From Bacteroidota bacterium (GTDB taxonomy: Bacteria > Bacteroidota > Ignavibacteria > Ignavibacteriales > Ignavibacteriaceae), in contig JAKALM010000007.1 in NCBI GenBank assembly GCA_021824145.1, forward strand, positions 1-64,000: a stretch of 64,000 bases of DNA. Direction: 5' to 3'. Under the pieces are notes generated by a model that had not been told where the DNA came from, ran no database searches, and worked only from the letters and a program-made list of their open reading frames with translations. This document shows, piece by piece, positions 29,291 through 39,215 of this stretch (its first letter is position 1; each line of letters begins with the position of its first letter). The translations under genes were made by a program, and so were the position numbers.

Positions 29291-30270
29291 TAAAATCCTA
29301 AAATGATTGAAAATCTTTGCGCAGAACCTAATTTTTCAAAATTAGAAAATGAATAATCAACAGTGCATTGCGCAATTCTAATAGGAATATTTACTCCCAA
29401 TCCTAAAGTATAATTTTGTTCATCTACATTGAACTTATAACCGCCTCTTAAGAAAATTATATTCTTCCAGCTATATTCAACACCTGTCGATACATTTTCA
29501 CTATTATCATTTGGATGGTTTAGCTGAATGGAAGTTGTAATCTTATTATCATCTGTTTGATAAGGTTCAAAAGCAAAACCAATCCTGAAAATAGTTGGAG
29601 GAGAAAATGCTTGCCAATCTGATTTTTCTCGTTTTCCTATTAAAACAACTTTTCCATCTGGCGCTAATTGATTTCCGAAATTAGAAACAGCAACAGCAAA
29701 TCGAGTTGTTCCTAATCCTGTCCAATAATACGTTCCTAAATCAATCATAACTCCGCGCATTTTTAATTTATCTAACGTCTCTTCAATATATCTTACTGTT
29801 CCACCGAAACTAAATTTGTCAGTCATCTTTCTAGAATAAGTAACTGCAACAGCAATATCTCCGTAACCGAAATATTCACCAGTACCAAAAGGTGAAACTT
29901 CTGTAGTTACAGGCATATCTTGAGTTGAAAGCGAAGTGAGTGCAATCCCGAAAGCATTAGTAGCATCAAGATGGTAAACTGCACCTAAAAAATCATGATT
30001 TATATCGACAACCCAAATATTATGTGAAAACATAATTTGATCATTATCGAATTGGACAAGTCCGGCAGGATTCCAATACAATGCTGAGACATCATTAGCA
30101 ACAGCAACAAATGCATCGCCCAATGAAGAAGCTCGGCTTCCAACTCCAATTTTTAAAAATTGTGCGGTGGAAATTCCAGCACGCTGTCCTCCAAGAGTTG
30201 GAAATAACTGCGCAAATGAATTATTGTTAAATAATATTGGAAATAATATAATTAAAAATATTTTTTTCAT
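29290..30270 (-). CDS. PorV/PorQ-type outer-membrane barrel protein (UPF0164-like)
   Basis: A 326-residue outer-membrane protein. After the signal peptide (1-20) the conserved start TAQFLKIGVGSRASSLGDAF and ALYWNPAGL matches PorV and its relatives, which carry cargo for type IX secretion or act as fatty-acid-transporter-like barrels. The C-terminus ends in a phenylalanine (IILGF), as outer-membrane barrels do. The start at 30270 is chosen because it gives a clean signal peptide and falls two bases after the receptor gene ends; a longer open frame upstream is not credible. It is paralogous to the protein at 59832-60866. Confidence 0.82.
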   Translation of the reverse strand: MKKIFLIILFPILFNNNSFAQLFPTLGGQRAGISTAQFLKIGVGSRASSLGDAFVAVANDVSALYWNPAGLVQFDNDQIMFSHNIWVVDINHDFLGAVYHLDATNAFGIALTSLSTQDMPVTTEVSPFGTGEYFGYGDIAVAVTYSRKMTDKFSFGGTVRYIEETLDKLKMRGVMIDLGTYYWTGLGTTRFAVAVSNFGNQLAPDGKVVLIGKREKSDWQAFSPPTIFRIGFAFEPYQTDDNKITTSIQLNHPNDNSENVSTGVEYSWKNIIFLRGGYKFNVDEQNYTLGLGVNIPIRIAQCTVDYSFSNFEKLGSAQRFSIILGF

Positions 30271-30272
30271 AA

Positions 30273-33077
30273 TCAAAACTTTAAACTGAATCCTAATTTT
30301 ATATTTCTCCTTGTTAAATAGCGTGAAGGATCGTATGGATAAGGAGAAATTGGTGCTTGTAAATCCGGGTATTTGGGATCGTTCCAAGTGTATGGAACCG
30401 GGTCTCCGCTTTGATATGCTTTGCCAGTTGCCGGATTTATTATTGCAGAATTTTGAGAATCTAAAAGATTATTTACTTCAACTATCAAAGAAAAATTTAA
30501 TCCGCCAAGTTTAATGTACTTTTCAAAGTTGAGATCAATCCAAAACCAATTTGCTCCAATTTTTGTATATAAATCAGTAGTTGATGCAATATAAATTGGC
30601 CTGCCCTGGTTATCGTAGCCAGTAAAGTATGCCGGTGTATATCTTTTGCCAGACTCAAAGAAAAATCTTAAATATAAATTGTAGTCATCCAAAATCCCTC
30701 TTCCAAAACCGAAGAATCCTTCATCTTTACCAACATAAAAATTTGTTGTTAATGATGCCGTCAATGGGCGATCCCATGGCATGTATTTTTCTTTTACTGA
30801 TTCATTTATATCTCCCTGCAAAACTAAAGCTCCTTCATCAGCAGAAGAGCTTTTGCCAGTAACGATTGCATAAGAAGCTGAAAGTGTTCCGTTAAACCAA
30901 TTACCAATTCTTTTTTTGAATTCAACTTCAACACCTCGTGAACGTGCATAATCTGAATTTACATATGTGACAAAACTTTTTGTAATAAATCTTGCTGATG
31001 TTAATTGCACTGATCTAGTATTTATGTAATCGAAAATATCTTTGTAATATGCTGTAACTGTTAAAACATCGTTTGGAGTAAATTGTGTCTTCAATCCAAG
31101 TTCGTATGCAACAGTTGTTTCGGGATTCAGATCCGGATTTCCAAATTGCTGAAATGAAGATTGTGCATTCATCGGATTTAACTTTGCATAAACAAACTGC
31201 GGCCTTGGCCATTTGCTGAAATGTCCGTATGAGAAAAATAACGTTTGATAATTTGAAACCGGATGTGAAATTCCTAAACGCGGACTTAATCGTGCTTTCC
31301 ATCTTCTATTTCCAAACCAGCCGAATGTATCATTCTTATATGCTTGCCTTGTTTGATTCGGAATTGTTACAACATCAGGATTGTTCACTGCATCGTCAAC
31401 ATATTTTCCGGGGAACCAATAATCCAATCTCATTCCAAAATTCAAAATCATTCCGCTGAAGTTTATATTATCCTGAGCATAAAAATCTCCAATTGCCGGA
31501 TAAACTTTGTAGATATCATTATTCAAGCCTAAAGTTCCAATCCATGGCTGATAAATATCTACTACTTGCATTTCCTGCAATTGTAATTGGAATCCAGCTT
31601 TGAATTTATTTTTCTCATCGAAAAAACTTGTTACATCACCTTTTAAAGAGTATTCTTCAACATAATGATCATGCCATGTGTACGGATTTCCATAATCCCA
31701 AAATCCATCACCTGGAATTACACCAATTGTATCATGCCCCAAATTAAAATATTGAATTGGGAAATTTGGAATGTCTTTAGGTTGAGTATACTGGTTCCAA
31801 TTTCTGCCATTTGCATCGGCTCTTAAATTTGAATAAAAATATCCTAAAGATAATTCGTAATATGTTTTAGCATTTAATGTATGCGTAAGCGTTAACGAAT
31901 GGTATTTATTATCATGTGTAAAAGTATTTGCCTGATTTAAGATATTTTGAAATTGATATTGATATCCAGGGCTTGATTCAACATACTCTAAATTTGTTTG
32001 TAGGGTTCCGGTATTTTGGCTTATCGAAACTGACTGATTAAATGAATAAGATAATTTAAAGGTTGGTGAATATTTATAAGTTAGTTTACCATTCCAATAC
32101 CAGTTGTTACTTAGATCTGGTGCAAACTTAGTTCCGTAAAAAGTTGATGAATACAGTCTCTGCGGTTTTGTTTTAAAATAACCCTGAGTAATTCCATCAG
32201 AAAAACCGACATAAAAATTACCAAAGAACGTAATTTTGCCTGGAATTTTTATTCCAAGTGCAGGTAGTATTGTAGTAGTTATTGGTTCTGGACCTCCGAG
32301 ATCAGCTTCCATAACTTGAGTATTAAAGACGTGAAACGAAGATGGATTTCCTAAATTATCTCTTTTGTAAGAGATATATCCGCTATAAGTATCACCGCCT
32401 TCTTTAGTTTTAACATTCACAACTCCAGAAGTAGCCTGTCCGTATTCAGCATTATAACCACCAGTTATAACTTCAACCTCTTCAATTGCATTTGCACTTA
32501 ATTGAAGTCCAAATCCGGTACCAGCCAAAGGATCTTGAACAGAAACGCCATTTAATAAAAATGCGTTTTCATATGTTCTGCCGCCACGGATGTGAATTTC
32601 ATTATCAGAATTTACAACACCGGCTTGTTGAGATACAACATCCGAAACATTTTCTACAACAGCATTTTTAATATCATCGGCAGAGATAACTGTTTTGCTC
32701 TGAGTTTCATCAACTTCAAGCAACGGCTTCGAACCAACAACAACAATATCATGGTCCAATGTTAATGCTGATTCTGTCATCTTCACATTTAATTCTTTTG
32801 TCTTATCAGCATCAATTTTGTAACCGGTATATTCAACTGTTTTGTATCCAATGAAAGAAATTGAAATTGTATAGCTGCCGGGTGCAATATTGGAAATTGT
32901 GAAATGCCCGTTGATATCTGTAGCAGCGCCGTAATAAGTACCCTTTAATAATATGTTAACTCCAATTAAAGGTTCATTCTTTGCAGCATCTATAATTTTA
33001 CCGGTTAGTTTTCCGTTACCTTGACCAAAGATTGAAACAAAACTTATTAATATAAAAATCAGTAAATATTTTTTCAT
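30273..33077 (-). CDS. TonB-dependent outer-membrane receptor
   Basis: A 934-residue receptor: signal peptide, a carboxypeptidase-regulatory-like domain (about 22-105, with GKIIDAAKNEPLIGVNILLK), a plug domain (about 130-235, including EIHIRGGRTYENAFLLNGV and the TonB-box-like ETQSKTVISADDI) and a 22-strand-type barrel ending in KLGFSLKF. These import large nutrients or interact with surface partners. No SusD partner is adjacent, so it is not a canonical SusCD pair; its partners would be the lipoprotein and secreted proteins of the same operon. The substrate cannot be told from sequence. Confidence 0.9.
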   Translation of the reverse strand: MKKYLLIFILISFVSIFGQGNGKLTGKIIDAAKNEPLIGVNILLKGTYYGAATDINGHFTISNIAPGSYTISISFIGYKTVEYTGYKIDADKTKELNVKMTESALTLDHDIVVVGSKPLLEVDETQSKTVISADDIKNAVVENVSDVVSQQAGVVNSDNEIHIRGGRTYENAFLLNGVSVQDPLAGTGFGLQLSANAIEEVEVITGGYNAEYGQATSGVVNVKTKEGGDTYSGYISYKRDNLGNPSSFHVFNTQVMEADLGGPEPITTTILPALGIKIPGKITFFGNFYVGFSDGITQGYFKTKPQRLYSSTFYGTKFAPDLSNNWYWNGKLTYKYSPTFKLSYSFNQSVSISQNTGTLQTNLEYVESSPGYQYQFQNILNQANTFTHDNKYHSLTLTHTLNAKTYYELSLGYFYSNLRADANGRNWNQYTQPKDIPNFPIQYFNLGHDTIGVIPGDGFWDYGNPYTWHDHYVEEYSLKGDVTSFFDEKNKFKAGFQLQLQEMQVVDIYQPWIGTLGLNNDIYKVYPAIGDFYAQDNINFSGMILNFGMRLDYWFPGKYVDDAVNNPDVVTIPNQTRQAYKNDTFGWFGNRRWKARLSPRLGISHPVSNYQTLFFSYGHFSKWPRPQFVYAKLNPMNAQSSFQQFGNPDLNPETTVAYELGLKTQFTPNDVLTVTAYYKDIFDYINTRSVQLTSARFITKSFVTYVNSDYARSRGVEVEFKKRIGNWFNGTLSASYAIVTGKSSSADEGALVLQGDINESVKEKYMPWDRPLTASLTTNFYVGKDEGFFGFGRGILDDYNLYLRFFFESGKRYTPAYFTGYDNQGRPIYIASTTDLYTKIGANWFWIDLNFEKYIKLGGLNFSLIVEVNNLLDSQNSAIINPATGKAYQSGDPVPYTWNDPKYPDLQAPISPYPYDPSRYLTRRNIKLGFSLKF

Positions 33078-34600
33078 AAAGTCAAACCAAAATCTTGAAA
33101 GAATACTTTATAAAACAGATTCTTAACGTTTGCATTTCCGCTGTTACATTTATGCAAAGGCAATCCGATGAAAAACATTTTTTTCTGAGAATCTGTAAAG
33201 CCGATATATCCCTTCATTTCATTGTTTGGGAAATAATAGATCGGATTACCGCCCAAAGGATTAACATAAAAAGATTTTACTCGAAATACATTTCCTGTTA
33301 GCGTTAAATCTGGATAGCCTGTTTTGGATGCATCTGTAACTTTCGTGTTGCTGTAAAGTGTAAGTTTTGCATCGCTTGAATCTGCGCTTATTGGCAAGAA
33401 TCCTTGAAGTACATTAAGATCAATGTTCTGAGGGAACTGCATCGAGAATGCAATTTTTCCTCCGGCAGTAATATAGCTTTGAGTTGTTGCACTTAATAAA
33501 TCCAGCGATGGATTGTTATCTGTATACCAAAAGACGTATTTAAATAATTTCAACGTCAATAAAAAAGTAACATTTAAGAAAGGCGGAGTTTGACTATGAA
33601 AATTATAGACATCATATTTATTGTTAAGTCCTAAACTGTCCAATACCGATGAATAAAACGAAGGTGCATTATCAGGTGTAACATAATCATTAACAATAAG
33701 GAAATTACCTTTAGGTTTTTTAACGTACCAATTTTTCCCTTCACCGGGTAATGAAATAAAGCTTGATTTGGCACCCGAAATATCTTCTGCTTGAACAAAC
33801 ACCTTATTATTTCCGTTTAATTTAAGGCCTGGAAGTTTTTGTGAAAAGAGATTAGATTCTAATCCACCTATAAGTATATCTGCACTTGCAGTTGATGAAC
33901 TGAAATCATTTGTACGGATAGAAATATTTCTTACAGCGCCATCAAGGGAAACAATATTATTAGGATTTGTAGTGTCATTCAACGCTACATTTATTTTAAT
34001 TATTGTCGCGTCTCCGTCTATATCGCTTGCAACCCAGCCAAACGTCATTGCGGGAAACGAAGTGTCTGGAAGTACTGTTAGTTGATCCCATGCAATTGTC
34101 GGCGCTGAATTTTTTATAGGAAAATTAATTGATGCCGGATGAGGATCAATCAAACCGATATCTACAAAATCTTCTCCGGAGTCCCAAACACCGTTTCCAT
34201 TCTTGTCAGTAAATGGTTCCGGACCATAATCAATTCCATTTTGGAAAACATCTTTGTCATAAACTCCATTTCCGCCGTTATCAACCGCAGAAACCTGGAA
34301 TGTATAATTTGTATCTGTTACACCAATCTGTAAGGCAAACAAACTATCATTTGATTTTGTAAAATTCCAATGCTTGCCGTCCCACGAAAAATAATATCCA
34401 ACAATAAATCCATCAGGATCGTCTCCCCACCAATGTACATCAATTTTACTCGGCTGCCTGCTTATTGACGAATCAGGATATAAAAAGATTCCTGTTTTGG
34501 GCGGTTGGTTGCCGATTGGATTATTCACCATGTCCTTAAAACATGATGATAATAATAATGCTAAAGAAATTATTGATATTATTTTAACAGTTTTAATCAT
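33074..34600 (-). CDS. Lipoprotein with extracellular-type repeats, unknown function
   Basis: A 508-residue lipoprotein with lipobox LLLSSC (Cys20). The N-terminal part (about 40-120) looks like a fibronectin type III domain (VHWWGDDPDGFIVGYYFSWD), then a calcium-loop-like segment DKNGNGVWDSGED (about 133-145) and a C-terminal region (about 290-500) with alternating beta and helix, including a possible flavodoxin-like stretch (GNFLIVNDYVTPDNAPSFY). I do not recognise the family. It overlaps the receptor start by four bases, so it is the best candidate for a surface partner of the receptor. Confidence 0.7.
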   Translation of the reverse strand: MIKTVKIISIISLALLLSSCFKDMVNNPIGNQPPKTGIFLYPDSSISRQPSKIDVHWWGDDPDGFIVGYYFSWDGKHWNFTKSNDSLFALQIGVTDTNYTFQVSAVDNGGNGVYDKDVFQNGIDYGPEPFTDKNGNGVWDSGEDFVDIGLIDPHPASINFPIKNSAPTIAWDQLTVLPDTSFPAMTFGWVASDIDGDATIIKINVALNDTTNPNNIVSLDGAVRNISIRTNDFSSSTASADILIGGLESNLFSQKLPGLKLNGNNKVFVQAEDISGAKSSFISLPGEGKNWYVKKPKGNFLIVNDYVTPDNAPSFYSSVLDSLGLNNKYDVYNFHSQTPPFLNVTFLLTLKLFKYVFWYTDNNPSLDLLSATTQSYITAGGKIAFSMQFPQNIDLNVLQGFLPISADSSDAKLTLYSNTKVTDASKTGYPDLTLTGNVFRVKSFYVNPLGGNPIYYFPNNEMKGYIGFTDSQKKMFFIGLPLHKCNSGNANVKNLFYKVFFQDFGLTL

Positions 34601-34630
34601 TTACAGTACTATCTACTTTCACAAAATTTG

Positions 34631-34670
34631 GAATCAATTGCAGCATTGAATTTCTCCAATGCTGCTTAAT
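34631..34670 (-). terminator. Hairpin downstream of the second surface-operon gene
   Basis: Arms GCAGCATTG (34640-34648) and CAATGCTGC (34657-34665) form a 9-bp stem in the 71-base gap before the next gene. The T-run after it is weak, so it may attenuate or process the transcript, giving less of the five downstream genes, rather than end it. Confidence 0.5.
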
Positions 34671-34671
34671 T

Positions 34672-36840
34672 TTACTTCAACAACATCATCTTTTTAACTT
34701 GATAGAAATTACCTGCATTTATACTATAGAAATATACTCCAGAGCTTAATTTACCAGCATCAAAGCTTACTTGGTAAGTTCCTGGTAATTTCTGTTGATT
34801 TACCAATGTCTCTACTTCCTGACCGAGAATATTAAATATCTTCAACGTTACCATGCTTTCTTTTGGAACGGAAAACCTTATAATTGTTGAAGGATTGAAA
34901 GGGTTTGGATAGTTTTGCTCAAGTGTAAAAGTCTTTGGTGCTTTTGCTTCAAGTTCTTTTATATCAGTCGGAGTAAAGCCGATAAAATCATCAGCTTTTC
35001 TTGGACATAATTTATAATTACTATAAGAATAGTAAAGTATACCTTGAAGTTCAGTAAACTTCGAACCTGTGGTTATTCTTATTTTATTAGGATTGTTCGC
35101 AAAGTTTGCATCCCAAAAGTTTTCATAATTATTATTTCCATCCTGTAAAGAAATTCTTGTTGAGTCTCCGCCGTTTCCATCGCTTACAAACATTTCACCG
35201 TAATTATTATTTACGCTCGAAACGTTCGGGCCAGGATTTCCGTCTGCATTTTCTCTAACTACAGTTACATTTTTATAATTGATTAAAACACTTTCCCATT
35301 GCTCAGCAGCAACTGTGCTGTTGTAGCTTCTTCCAATAGTTCCGGTTGGTACAGTTACTGAAGCTGGAATTGGATTTCCATGAGAGTTTACGGTAATATT
35401 TGTTAAAGAATCGATTGCAGTTACACTATAATTTTCTTGAATTCTTCCAGTAAGTGTAATGCTGTCACCGGCTTTTAATTTTAGAACATCAACACCTTTC
35501 AACCCTAAAGTACCGATCATAATTCCAGTCCAAGGACCGCTGCCGTCTTGCATGTAAACACGTTTTGGATAATTGCTTGAATACAATCCAGCATAATCTG
35601 AAGTATCAGCAGTAACAATTCCGCTGATTGTAACATAATATCCATTATATGAACTATAACCGCTTCCGAATGGACTGTATTGAACATCGCGAATTTTTAA
35701 AGGTTCATTTAGAACCTGAAAGAAATAATTACCTTTTACTGTATCGCTTGGAGTATAACCAGTTAATCCAAGATTATCATTTGCAGTAACAAAATAATCT
35801 ACAAGCGTAGAATCTGTGCTAATTCCATTTATAACTGCTGTATATAGTGTAGTATCATTTAAAGATTTAGTCATCGGAATTGTAACTCTAGCTTGATTAC
35901 CAATTTTATAATGCAATGCTGCATTCATAACATGACCGCTTCCGCCAAGAATTTTAGCCGAAATTGTAACTTGTTGATTTGTACCTACTTGTATTTTATC
36001 TCTCAAAATGTTTGATATAAGTGGCGGAGTTAGAGTTATATAAATATCATTTGGATATAAAGGAATTATTTCAAATGTTCCGTTATAATATGAAATTATT
36101 CCTCTAATCATATTTATGGGTGTACCGTCTGCCGGTGCCTGGTATGTAGACCATGGCAGTTTATAATTTAATCTGAAATATCTGGATTGTGGATAAGCAA
36201 TTAAATAATTTCCATTTGCATCATAAATATTGAATTGCCCAGTAGTGGTATTTCGATTTGCAGAAATTACATTATGAAGTTCCACATACATTCCGGAATA
36301 TTTTAAAGCTTCATTAATACTTTGCCCGTTATTCATAAAATCTGTAACTGATAACTGGATTGGGTCTGGACGCTTTGGAAGTTTTCCTAAAATATTTACT
36401 GGCGTAATAGGATTAAGCAACGTCATCAATTCATTTGTTTGGCCATAAGGTGTAACAACTCCAGTCAGCTCAACAACATCTGAAGTATCTAATAGGTCAA
36501 AAAATGTACCCTGGCTTGCAACAGTGGTATCATTTTGAAGTACATTTAATCCAGCCCAAAATTGACTAGAGTTAGTATCTTGAATATAAATTCCCCATCG
36601 AGCGCCGTAATACATTATTGGAGTTCTTAAAGAGTCTACTGAAGGATCAACCAATGGTCGAACCATAACTACGCCTCTAACTCTTACAGTATCATTAGCT
36701 AATGGTGAGTTTACAAATCCCTTTGTAGCAACTGAATCTATGTATTGAATATCATGAATTGAAACTAAAGGATATTGGGATTGAGCAAAAGCTAAACCCA
36801 CTATCGAAATTAAAGTGAGCAGTAGTAATCTAATTCTCAT
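34672..36840 (-). CDS. T9SS-exported protein with two OB-fold domains (DUF5689-like)
   Basis: A 722-residue secreted protein: signal peptide (1-19), an OB-fold-type domain (about 25-265) like that seen at the N-terminus of extracellular nucleases, an Ig-like segment (about 275-375), a second OB-fold-type domain (about 385-640) and a T9SS type A sorting domain (about 650-722, NYPNPFNPSTIIRFS, ending MLLK). No nuclease domain follows the OB folds, so it probably binds nucleic acid, sugar or protein. The C-terminal PLD-like protein of the same operon carries a similar OB-fold region. Confidence 0.78.
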   Translation of the reverse strand: MRIRLLLLTLISIVGLAFAQSQYPLVSIHDIQYIDSVATKGFVNSPLANDTVRVRGVVMVRPLVDPSVDSLRTPIMYYGARWGIYIQDTNSSQFWAGLNVLQNDTTVASQGTFFDLLDTSDVVELTGVVTPYGQTNELMTLLNPITPVNILGKLPKRPDPIQLSVTDFMNNGQSINEALKYSGMYVELHNVISANRNTTTGQFNIYDANGNYLIAYPQSRYFRLNYKLPWSTYQAPADGTPINMIRGIISYYNGTFEIIPLYPNDIYITLTPPLISNILRDKIQVGTNQQVTISAKILGGSGHVMNAALHYKIGNQARVTIPMTKSLNDTTLYTAVINGISTDSTLVDYFVTANDNLGLTGYTPSDTVKGNYFFQVLNEPLKIRDVQYSPFGSGYSSYNGYYVTISGIVTADTSDYAGLYSSNYPKRVYMQDGSGPWTGIMIGTLGLKGVDVLKLKAGDSITLTGRIQENYSVTAIDSLTNITVNSHGNPIPASVTVPTGTIGRSYNSTVAAEQWESVLINYKNVTVVRENADGNPGPNVSSVNNNYGEMFVSDGNGGDSTRISLQDGNNNYENFWDANFANNPNKIRITTGSKFTELQGILYYSYSNYKLCPRKADDFIGFTPTDIKELEAKAPKTFTLEQNYPNPFNPSTIIRFSVPKESMVTLKIFNILGQEVETLVNQQKLPGTYQVSFDAGKLSSGVYFYSINAGNFYQVKKMMLLK

Positions 36841-36856
36841 AAAATTACTCTCTTTC

Positions 36857-38974
36857 CTATTTAATTATTAAAAACTTTCCTCTCTTAATATTACCAGTTT
36901 TTATATCTTTAACGGTAAATAGATATAACCCGGTAGCAATTGCTTGATCATTGTTTGTCAATAAATCCCACGCATCTTCCCCGCCAGTCATCACCTGCTT
37001 TCCATCGCTGGCATAAGTTTGAAACCATTTTAAGCTCGATCCATTGCTGTTCTGATGATGTTCAATATTTTTTACAATATCACCGGAAAGCGTGTAAATC
37101 GTAATTTCACAATCCGAAGGTAGATTATAGAAATAAATTTTTCGTAAACGTTCTGTGCTTCCATCCCAAATTGCATTTCCATAATATGGATTCGGATAAA
37201 CTCCAACTTCAGCTTTATCATCATTATTAGGAAGCGTTCCTGGAAGAACTCTATTTAAGGAAGCAAGCGGACTCGATTCTAAGCTTTCTAAATTATTAGC
37301 GGGATCGCCTTTATCGAAAGCTGTTACTGCAAATAAATATTGCCAGCCATTTAATAAATTATCAATATCAAATCTGTAATAATATTTTGTTGTATCATCT
37401 GGGAATGTTACTGGATCTTTTAATTCAACTTTTGAAAATCCAGTATTGTAACCAATTGAATTTCCTGCGCTGTCAAATTGCGCAAGTAGTACCAAGGATG
37501 ATCTATTATCTTGTGCAAGATTTAAATCATAACCAGCTTCGGTCCTGTAAATTTTGTAACCTTCAAAATCTCTTTTGCCTGAAATTGGATCGACAGAATT
37601 TTCAGATCTTTTATTCCAATAAATACTTACTTTTTGATTTTCTGGCACAACTTTAACGACAGGAACTTGCGGAGGTGCCGGTAAAATATATCGTGTAATA
37701 ACTCCATTGCCATCTAAATCTTCACCAGGGTCTAATTTACCGTTTCTATTCCTATCTTCTCCGTAATATGCACGCAAAGCCCATTCAGCATTTGAATATA
37801 AATTAAGTTTCTGTTCAGGGCTATCAAGTGTTGAAGGATCGCTTCCATATTTTTTTGCGCATACAATTGCATATACAACATTAATTGAATCACCCGGCGC
37901 AATACGTTTAAAATCTCCTTTAGTTATTAATACTGATCTATTGGATGGAGTTTTTAAACTTGCTGGGTCAACACCTTTATTATATCTATTAGTACCGCCA
38001 AAATATCCTTGCATTTTTCTATAACGATCAATATCGTTTGTTGGCGAAAAGAAATTTGGGTCAGAAGTATTTTTATATTGCCAGCTTACAAAGTTTACAG
38101 AAGTTAAAGTATCTTCGCCAACAACAAATGCACTGTCAAGTGTTGGCGTAGATCCCAAAAACTGAATTCCTACATAACTATTTGTATAACCTGGATCGCC
38201 GTCTGCGTCAAATTCATAAGCAATTTTCATTGAATCGCTGTAACCATCACCGCCATGAGTAAAGAATGGAGCGCCTGTTCTTGGCGAAGTAATTTTTGTA
38301 TTTCGAACTACAGCATCTGTCCATAATCCAACATAAACACTGTCAATATATTTATTAGTCACATTTTTAATTGTGTAATTCATGATGACAAAGAAATCTG
38401 CAAACGGATAATTCCAGGCATAACATTCTTGATGAACTGCTACACCTAACGGATTATGATCTTGAATCACTTCACCGTTTTGAAGAACTAAATTTGTGTC
38501 AACATAATCCATTACAAAATCTTGGTGAGAAACTGCGGAAGGGTCGTAATATCTAGAATCTAAAAGTGAAGACCTTTCTATAATTTTACTGCCTGGTGCA
38601 TTTGTAAATTCAAATCCGCCGCCGCGAGTAGAAACTGATGAAGCATCAACTGAGCCTGTAGAAACAAAAGGACCGACTCTCCCTTTTCCCAGTGAATCAT
38701 TGCTTATAAAACCGCCAATCCACAAACCGCCGTCAAAAATATGTTCGATGCCGCTGCCTAAAGGATATTCACAGCTTGGTTGTTGCGGCCAAAGTGCAAA
38801 TCCGTTTCCATACATTCCAAAGTTTGTAACTGTTAGACCAATACTGCCAACGTTTGTGTATTTGGAATTATCGTCATCGAGTTTTTTATTTAACTTTTTA
38901 TCTCCGCCATCAGGGCGAAAAGCAAAAGTTATTAAAGCTAATAATAGAACTAAAAATTTAAATTTTGATTTCAT
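36857..38974 (-). CDS. Large T9SS-type secreted protein, first gene of the surface operon
   Basis: A 705-residue exported protein with signal peptide (about 1-19), a long N-terminal domain with many aromatic and Gly/Asp residues (YAWNYPFADFFVIMNYTIKN, GGLWIGG), a calcium-loop-like RNRNGKLDPGEDLDGNG near 412-428, a fibronectin III-like domain (about 435-545) and a C-terminal sorting domain of the variant type (NPYYGNAIWDGS... ending KRGKFLIIK). The domain order is the same as in the giant protein at 60938-64000, including the RDFEGYKIYRTEAGYD element, so the two are paralogs. Function unknown. A structured leader precedes it. Confidence 0.75.
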   Translation of the reverse strand: MKSKFKFLVLLLALITFAFRPDGGDKKLNKKLDDDNSKYTNVGSIGLTVTNFGMYGNGFALWPQQPSCEYPLGSGIEHIFDGGLWIGGFISNDSLGKGRVGPFVSTGSVDASSVSTRGGGFEFTNAPGSKIIERSSLLDSRYYDPSAVSHQDFVMDYVDTNLVLQNGEVIQDHNPLGVAVHQECYAWNYPFADFFVIMNYTIKNVTNKYIDSVYVGLWTDAVVRNTKITSPRTGAPFFTHGGDGYSDSMKIAYEFDADGDPGYTNSYVGIQFLGSTPTLDSAFVVGEDTLTSVNFVSWQYKNTSDPNFFSPTNDIDRYRKMQGYFGGTNRYNKGVDPASLKTPSNRSVLITKGDFKRIAPGDSINVVYAIVCAKKYGSDPSTLDSPEQKLNLYSNAEWALRAYYGEDRNRNGKLDPGEDLDGNGVITRYILPAPPQVPVVKVVPENQKVSIYWNKRSENSVDPISGKRDFEGYKIYRTEAGYDLNLAQDNRSSLVLLAQFDSAGNSIGYNTGFSKVELKDPVTFPDDTTKYYYRFDIDNLLNGWQYLFAVTAFDKGDPANNLESLESSPLASLNRVLPGTLPNNDDKAEVGVYPNPYYGNAIWDGSTERLRKIYFYNLPSDCEITIYTLSGDIVKNIEHHQNSNGSSLKWFQTYASDGKQVMTGGEDAWDLLTNNDQAIATGLYLFTVKDIKTGNIKRGKFLIIK

Positions 38975-38986
38975 TAAACCCTATTT

Positions 38987-39035
38987 GGGAAATAGATTTT
39001 TCGATGGCCCACCCAATTGTAAATCTATTTAGCCC
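38987..39035 (-). promoter_or_regulatory. Structured 5' leader of the surface operon
   Basis: On the minus strand, GGGCTAAATAGATTT pairs with AAATCTATTTCCC around a 21-base loop containing GGGTGGGCC. The right arm ends about 12 bases before the start codon, next to the likely ribosome binding site AGGG. A repeated element, ATAGGGyTwAAT, occurs both in the 5' arm and at the start codon. It could control translation or be a small riboregulator; it does not match any riboswitch I know. Confidence 0.4.
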
Positions 39036-39215
39036 TATTTTTTTACCTACAGTATTAACTTAATTTAGCTTGATACTTTCAATACCGCAGGTTTATGTTA
39101 AAAACCTTTTAATATTTATTTTTTATAACAATAAGATTCAACTCTTATTTCTTTGACAGCGAAACTACGGAAAATAATTTTAAAACAAAATATTTTTTTA
39201 ATTTTTTTTATAAAA

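Noticed and set aside
29290-30387. Longer PorV-like protein starting inside the receptor gene
   Set aside because: The extra 39 residues lie in the end of the receptor gene and show no signal peptide; a start at 30270 gives a normal signal peptide and a two-base gap.
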